Below, piece after piece: positions 53,901 through 57,360 of a stretch of DNA of 57,360 bases. The DNA is taken from the NCBI RefSeq assembly GCF_001936575.1, contig NZ_MSMP01000032.1, forward strand, positions 1 to 57,360, in the 5' to 3' direction. The DNA comes from Tenacibaculum agarivorans. GTDB lineage: Bacteria > Bacteroidota > Bacteroidia > Flavobacteriales > Flavobacteriaceae. The position numbers and the translations under genes are program-made. The number at the start of each line of letters is the position of its first letter. Position 1 is the stretch's first letter. The notes under the pieces are model-generated. The model did not search any database. It saw only the letters and a program-made list of their open reading frames with translations, and was not told where the DNA came from.

Positions 53901-55600
53901 ATATCAATAGCACTGCCCATAGGTAGTTTAAAAACATCTATTTTTTCGGTCCCAGCTTTAGTACCATCAGTTTTAAAAAGCTGTTGTGCCGCAGTAGCTA
54001 CATCATACATTGCAAAGTATAGACTTCCATTAAATACCGTTAAATGGTAAGCTCCATGACCAATACTTCCATCCGTCATATCAATTACCTGGGTACCTGC
54101 TTCTGTGCCATCAGTGACCCATAACTCTTGTCCATGAATATTATCATTAGCACGGAAATACACTTTATTATTAAAAACAGTTAATCCTCTTGGGCTAGAA
54201 CTAGAGCTTCCTACTCTGATGTCCTTTAATAATTGAGTTCCCGCTTCGGTACCATCACTAATCCAAAGTTCGTGCCCGGTAATATTGTCTCTAGCACTAA
54301 ACAGTAATTGATTATTCCAAGCAATCATATCTATTAAAGAACTATTGCTTGTAGAAGGATCAATAAAACTTACTTGTTGTGTACCTGACTCGGTACCATC
54401 AGTAACAAAAAGTTCTTGACCTGCCATAGGTCCATTAGCTCGAAAGTATAGTTTGCCATCCAAAATGGTAAAATCTGCTGGACTGCTAGAATTACTTCGC
54501 TCGGGATCAATATCTTTTACTATACTAGTTCCCATTGGAGTACCATCAGTAACCCATAATTCATGTCCAGTAGTTCCATCAGAAGCACTGAAATACATAT
54601 TATTATCGTAAGTCGCAAAATTTCTTGGATTACTACCAGTAAATCCTGGTAGAATATCTACGGTTAGTTTAGTACCCATTACTGTACCATCACTCTCCCA
54701 TAATTCATTTCCATTGACACCATCAGTAGCTCTAAAATATAGTTTTCCATTAAAGACGTATAAATAAGAAGGGCTAGACCACCCAGTATCAGGATGAATA
54801 TTAACAAACAATTGAGTACCAGACTCAGTCCCATCAGTTACCCATAGTTCACTACCCGTAGCATTTTGATAGGCCATAAAATATAACTTTCCATTATAAG
54901 TCGTTAAATAACTTACCTGCGAACCATTGATTCCTGGGTTGATATCTTTTACCATCTGAGTTCCTATCTCGGTTCCATCAGTTACCCATAACTCTTCTCC
55001 ATTAACGCCATCGCTGGCTTCGAAATAGAGTTTGTTATCAAATACCTCAAAATCTGACAGAAAACTACTTGCTATGCCAGGTGCGATATCTTTAAGCATT
55101 TGCGTTCCTTCTTCCGTACCATCAGTTACCCATAGCTCACTACCATGTACACCATCGTTAGCTTCGAAATATATTTTATTATTAAAAAGAATAAAGTCAT
55201 TTGCCCCACTACCAGATCTTCCTGGTCGGATATCTTTGAGTAATTTGGTACCCGTTGGAGTTCCATCAGTTACCCAGAGTTCTCGATTCACAGTAGCTCC
55301 AATAGCAGAAAAATACAGTTTGCCATTTAGTTCTACAAAATCTTTAGGTGAAGAGCTACGATTCCCTGGATTGATATCTAGAAACATCTTTGTTCCTAAT
55401 GTAGTGCCATCACTTATCCACAGTTCTTCCCCATGAATTTGATCGTCCGCTCTAAAATATAAGCTACCATTGTATTCGGTAATATATTCTACATAAGCAT
55501 AACCTGTGAAGCTTTGATTAATGTCCTTGACCAATTCTGTGTGTTGTGCAGAGATTGTTATGCAAAGAAAAAATGTTAAAAGGGTAATTGTATATCTCAT
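47906..55600 (-). CDS. Giant type IX-secreted repeat protein
   Basis: 2564 residues. A signal peptide is followed by about fifteen ELWVTDGTEAGT-type repeats (about 20-780), each with a LYF(R/E)A segment, like beta-propeller blades. Then comes a right-handed beta-helix region (about 790-1090, FVTPTGSETNTGTSWAEAV) and alternating Big-type and MBG-type domains (about 1100-2470), interrupted by a unique domain at about 1290-1430. A type A type IX sorting domain ends the protein (VYPNPTVNTIQISDLP to TRIIKKFIKN). DNA encoding the MBG region holds five 480-bp tandem units (48661-51060). It is probably a cell-surface adhesin or matrix protein. Confidence 0.9.
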   Translation of the reverse strand: MRYTITLLTFFLCITISAQHTELVKDINQSFTGYAYVEYITEYNGSLYFRADDQIHGEELWISDGTTLGTKMFLDINPGNRSSSPKDFVELNGKLYFSAIGATVNRELWVTDGTPTGTKLLKDIRPGRSGSGANDFILFNNKIYFEANDGVHGSELWVTDGTEEGTQMLKDIAPGIASSFLSDFEVFDNKLYFEASDGVNGEELWVTDGTEIGTQMVKDINPGINGSQVSYLTTYNGKLYFMAYQNATGSELWVTDGTESGTQLFVNIHPDTGWSSPSYLYVFNGKLYFRATDGVNGNELWESDGTVMGTKLTVDILPGFTGSNPRNFATYDNNMYFSASDGTTGHELWVTDGTPMGTSIVKDIDPERSNSSSPADFTILDGKLYFRANGPMAGQELFVTDGTESGTQQVSFIDPSTSNSSLIDMIAWNNQLLFSARDNITGHELWISDGTEAGTQLLKDIRVGSSSSSPRGLTVFNNKVYFRANDNIHGQELWVTDGTEAGTQVIDMTDGSIGHGAYHLTVFNGSLYFAMYDVATAAQQLFKTDGTKAGTEKIDVFKLPMGSAIDIRGIVILDGKMYIEASTSTEGVEIWETDGTSSGSKMAFETGVGFASSNPYDLIPFDSKLFFVMRDATRGGELHVFDPATSTVQLVKDIFTGINSSGVADLYVHKDKLYFRAENNVYGRELWVSDGTEAGTQLFKDIHPGVASSGVGYFQSFGDLLFFRADDGIHSTEVWQTDGTEAGTFLAADVNPTSGSSPVEFTPLGNKLYFRGKDGIHNDELHVYIPYDCSAITSNKLFVTPTGSETNTGTSWAEAVSLQQALKIVRSCPTVEEIWVQQGSYDPGTNNKLSFHIPSNIKLYGGFKGTESDLSERDWTNHPTILSGDLGIPGDTQGNSQTIITIEEKENITIDGFIIEEGNATVENNSRVITDTHGGAMFVRNGSAIEINNCIFRNNQAELGSIISHADGTSSTTFTNCLFYDNTATVTDAIYAYNQNLTFTNCTLINNTVQSAFGVFGTNNGNITLENTIVEGTQNRTVLITGAGVLSSNYSYLKGENPSGTGNIDGTTVTDVLFKDIAAEDFSLQGSSPLIDAGNNSATTVAIGLGGKVRIIDGNNDTTATIDIGAYEFGQAEQTITFNPLTDVTYGDTDFDLTAISDSGLAVTYVSSDTSVATVSGNTVTIVGAGTTTITASQAGNPDFKPATDVPQTLVVNKMEIDIQTDRLSKEIGSSDPTLSYSITRGSLVGSDTFTGSLTRVAGETIGTYAISQGTLALNNNYTLGFTGANFIIAQKVIDFNAEDFSKNATLGASYEIDGFKFTVSPGVIQESAFRGNAGSNGIQAAPFTGSTDKFTIEAIDGSAFNIDSFYFSDQGGYGGLATITGFKNGSSIGSDSGGDINQGFHDLTSIFDDVDKIEITQRSGLLAVFDDFVFNKVNQAITFNNLTDVTYGDTDFNLSASADSGLAISYMSSDTSVATVSGNTITIVGVGSTIITASQAGNNNFNAAASVDQTLKVTPREITITADAGQAKVFGTTEPTLTYSITSGSLVSGDLLNGNIERVTGENVGFYAINQGTLGNVNYNITFVSNDFEITKADQTITFNSLADVTYGDANFNLNATSDSGLTVTYSSSDTSVATVSGNTVTIVGVGTTTITASQVGNGNYNAATDVTQTLTVNTKAITITADAGQAKVFGTTEPTLTYSITSGSLVSGDVLNGNIERVTGENVGFYTINQGTLDNANYDITFVSNNFEITKADQAITFNSLSDLTYGDADFNLNATSDSGLTITYSSSDTSVATVSGSTVTIVGVGTTTITASQAGNGNYNAATDVTQTLTVNQKAITITADAGQAKVFGTSEPTLTYSITSGNLLTGDALIGNIERVTGEDVAFYAINQGTLDNTNYDITFVSNDFEITKADQTITFNSLSDVTYGDADFNLNATSDSGLTITYSSSDTAVATVSGNTVTIVGVGTTTITASQVGNGNYNATTDVTQTLTVNQKAITVTADAGQAKVFGTTEPTLTYSITSGSLVSGDLLNGNIERVTGENVGFYAINQGTLDNVNYDITFVSNDFEINKADQLITFNSLSDVTYGDADFNLNATSNSGLTVTYSSSDTSVATVSGNIVTIVGVGTTTITASQTGNGNYNAAADVTQTLTVNQKAITVTADAGQAKVFGTTEPTLTYSITSGSLVIGDVLNGDIERITGEDVGFYAINQGTLDNANYGITFVSNDFEITKADQAIIFNSLSDVTYGDADFNLNATSDSGLTITYSSSDTSVATISGNTITIVGVGTTTITASQAGNGNYNAATNVTQTLTVNQKAITVTPDIRQSKVFGTSDPNLTYTIISGNLVDSDILSGDLTRKVGENVGFYSIQQGTLTNPNYNISFISNDFEIKKANQTITFNDLVDVNYGDDTFDLTAIASSGLAVTFHSSDSNIATISGNTVTILNTGTINITVSQNGNSNYHTAETVTKTLVIHPKKPLTPRQEKAIIKVYPNPTVNTIQISDLPLDITLRIYTLNGVFIKQVIDYRKDSMLDVSQLPTGVYLLEVTSPNLSSTRIIKKFIKN
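48661..51060 (-). repeat. Five tandem 480-bp coding repeats
   Basis: The landmark CAGTTAGTGTCTGAGTAACA recurs at exactly 480-bp spacing at the line starts 48661, 49141, 49621, 50101 and 50581. Units encode about 160 residues, one Big-type plus one MBG-type domain (NGNYNAATDVTQTLTVN, then FGTTEPTLTYSITSG). They are near identical and should recombine. Confidence 0.88.
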
Positions 55601-55701
55601 GTTGTTTATAATCTCAAAAAAATAATTTGTTTGTCTATTAACTGTACAGGTAAATTTTAGATTACCCTAGTTTTGAGATATAAAATGTGCTATTTTATGA
55701 A

Positions 55702-55730
55702 AAAACACCACAATTGTATGTGGTGTTTTG
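55702..55730 (-). terminator. Terminator between the two giant genes
   Basis: AAAACACCACA pairs with TGTGGTGTTTT downstream of the second giant gene on the minus strand. Confidence 0.75.
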
Positions 55731-55772
55731 TTTCCCCCTTATAAAATGAAGTTGTATAGAAAATCCCTCATT

Positions 55773-57360
55773 TTAACTTTTAATAATTTTTTTGATGATT
55801 CTTTGACTGATAAGATTTGGAGAAGTGATTTCCAATAAATATACACCTGCAGGTAATTGTGATACATCTACCGTATCTCCATTTCTATAATCAGTTACTT
55901 GTTTTACTAATGCACCTTTTAAATCGTAAATTCGTAGCGTAGTTTCTAGAGGTAAATCAGAAACTTGAACGTCTTTTACTGTAGGATTAGGGAACATTTT
56001 AATACTCTCTTTTTCTTGTTTGGGTGTTAATTGTTTTTTAGGACGAATAACTAAAGTTTTTACTACATCATCTGCAGGATGATAATTACTGTTCCCACTT
56101 TGACTCACAGTAATAGTAATTGTTCCGGTATTTAGAATAGTTACTGTATTACCAGAAATGGTAGCTATATTACTATCTGAACTTTGGAAAGTAACAGCTA
56201 AACCAGAAGAAGCAATTGCTGTTAAATCAAAACTATCATCACCATAGTTTAGATCTGCTAAATCATTAAATGTAATAGTTTGATTTGCCTTCTTTATTTC
56301 AAAATCATTCGAAATAAATGAGATATTATAATTTGGGTTTGTTAAAGTTCCTTGTTGAATTGAATAAAATCCAACATTTTCACCTACTTCACGTGTTAAG
56401 TTTCCAGAAAGGAAATCACTATCAACTAAATTACCAGAAATAATTGCATAAGTAAGATTAGGATCACTAGTTCCAAATACTTTAGATTGTCTTATACCTG
56501 CTGCAACCGTAATTGCTTTTGGCGTTACAGTTAATGTTTGCCTAACATCACTTGTAGGATTGTAATTTCCATTTCCAGCTTGATTAGCTGTTATGGTTGT
56601 AGTTCCTACACCAACAATAGTTACCGTATTTCCAGAAATAGTTGCTACCGAAGTATCCGAACTTGAATAGGTAATTGTTAATCCAGAATCCGAAGTAGCA
56701 TTTAGATTAAAATCAGCGTCACCATAAGTTATATCTGATAAACTATTGAAAGTGATTGTTTGATCCGCTTTAGTGATTTCAAAATCGTTCGAAACAAATG
56801 TGATATCATAGTTCGTATTCTCTAAAGTTCCTTGATTGATTGCATAGAATCCAACATTTTCTCCTGTTACTCTTTCTATGTTTCCATTCAATACATCTCC
56901 AGTTACTAAACTACCTGAAGTAATAGCATAGGTTAAAGTAGGCTCTATACTTCCAAATACTTTAGATTGTCCAGCATCAGCAGTAAGGGTAATTGCTTTT
57001 TGGTTTACAGTCAGCGTTTGAATAACATTCGTAGCAGCATTATAATTTATACCTCCTGTTTGACTAGCAGTAATAGTTGTAGTTCCTACTCCTATAATCG
57101 TAACTGTATTTCCAGAAACAGTCGCCACAGAAGTATCAGAACTAGTATATGTAACTGTTAGTCCAGAATCAGAAGTTGCATTTAGATTGAAATCAGTATC
57201 CCCATAGATTACATCAGATAAACTATTGAATGTGATTATTTGATCAGCTTTAGTGATTTCAAAATCATTAGAAATAAGTATGATATTATAGTTAGCATTA
57301 TCTAAAGTTCCTTGTTGGATAGCATAGAATCCAACATTTTCACCAGTTATTCTTTCTAAG
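55773..57360 (-). CDS. Second giant type IX-secreted protein, C-terminal part only
   Basis: The frame stays open to the window edge, so the N-terminus is missing. The visible 528 residues are Big/MBG repeat domains nearly identical to the neighbouring giant protein (ADQTITFNSLSDITYGD, FGTSDPNLTYAIISGNL) and a type A sorting domain (FPNPTVKDVQVSDLP to QRIIKKIIKS). This is a tandem paralogue, 172 bp upstream of the first. Confidence 0.9.
   Translation of the reverse strand, partial: LERITGENVGFYAIQQGTLDNANYNIILISNDFEITKADQIITFNSLSDVIYGDTDFNLNATSDSGLTVTYTSSDTSVATVSGNTVTIIGVGTTTITASQTGGINYNAATNVIQTLTVNQKAITLTADAGQSKVFGSIEPTLTYAITSGSLVTGDVLNGNIERVTGENVGFYAINQGTLENTNYDITFVSNDFEITKADQTITFNSLSDITYGDADFNLNATSDSGLTITYSSSDTSVATISGNTVTIVGVGTTTITANQAGNGNYNPTSDVRQTLTVTPKAITVAAGIRQSKVFGTSDPNLTYAIISGNLVDSDFLSGNLTREVGENVGFYSIQQGTLTNPNYNISFISNDFEIKKANQTITFNDLADLNYGDDSFDLTAIASSGLAVTFQSSDSNIATISGNTVTILNTGTITITVSQSGNSNYHPADDVVKTLVIRPKKQLTPKQEKESIKMFPNPTVKDVQVSDLPLETTLRIYDLKGALVKQVTDYRNGDTVDVSQLPAGVYLLEITSPNLISQRIIKKIIKS

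Overview
The window is AT-rich DNA from a member of the Bacteroidota, most likely a marine Flavobacteriaceae. The evidence is type IX secretion sorting domains, DUF4249 and TonB receptor genes, BshC, LytTR two-component genes, TAnnTTTG-type promoter boxes and the general lack of Shine-Dalgarno sequences. The genus is not determined.

1-14.2 kb is an accessory defence island ending at a tRNA-Met gene. Three CRISPR arrays (1-803, 6505-7116 and 9011-10183; 36-nt repeats, mostly 30-nt spacers) alternate with immune modules, all on the minus strand. Reading right to left: array 3, terminator, caspase-like protease plus TIR protein, array 2, then a tight four-gene operon of Cap15-like 2TM beta-barrel effector, CD-NTase, E2-like protein with a SEC-C tail, and a Cas13b-like RNase with two RxxxxH HEPN motifs, followed by array 1. 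This looks like a type VI-B CRISPR effector built into a type II-short CBASS operon and flanked by a caspase-TIR pair. No cas1, cas2, csx27 or csx28 is visible. Repeats vary strongly within and between arrays, yet most changes in the terminal stem keep pairing as G-U on the minus strand. This indicates minus-strand crRNAs under selection and old arrays that are no longer being renewed. Dispersed elements and relic repeats fill the gaps, including a lone CRISPR repeat at 13.55 kb.

10.3-13.3 kb holds a NarL-type regulator, a TPR histidine kinase and a small acidic ORF. 13.3-14.2 kb is non-coding debris.

14.2-47.8 kb is mostly core chromosome: aminotransferase IV, a TonB receptor/DUF4249/LytS-LytTR cluster, a vWA lipoprotein with a membrane protein, YqgE, UvrA, a double-glycine peptide, an ECF sigma factor, a leucine-rich lipoprotein, endonuclease III, Bcp, a sterol desaturase-like protein, an esterase, a degenerate dihydroorotase and BatA-like protein, BshC, an M23/LysM hydrolase, RsmD, a RecD-like helicase, a WG-repeat protein, a PIG-L deacetylase and an EamA transporter.

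47.9-57.4 kb holds two tandem giant type IX-secreted proteins, the second cut by the window end. They contain long 480-bp tandem repeats.
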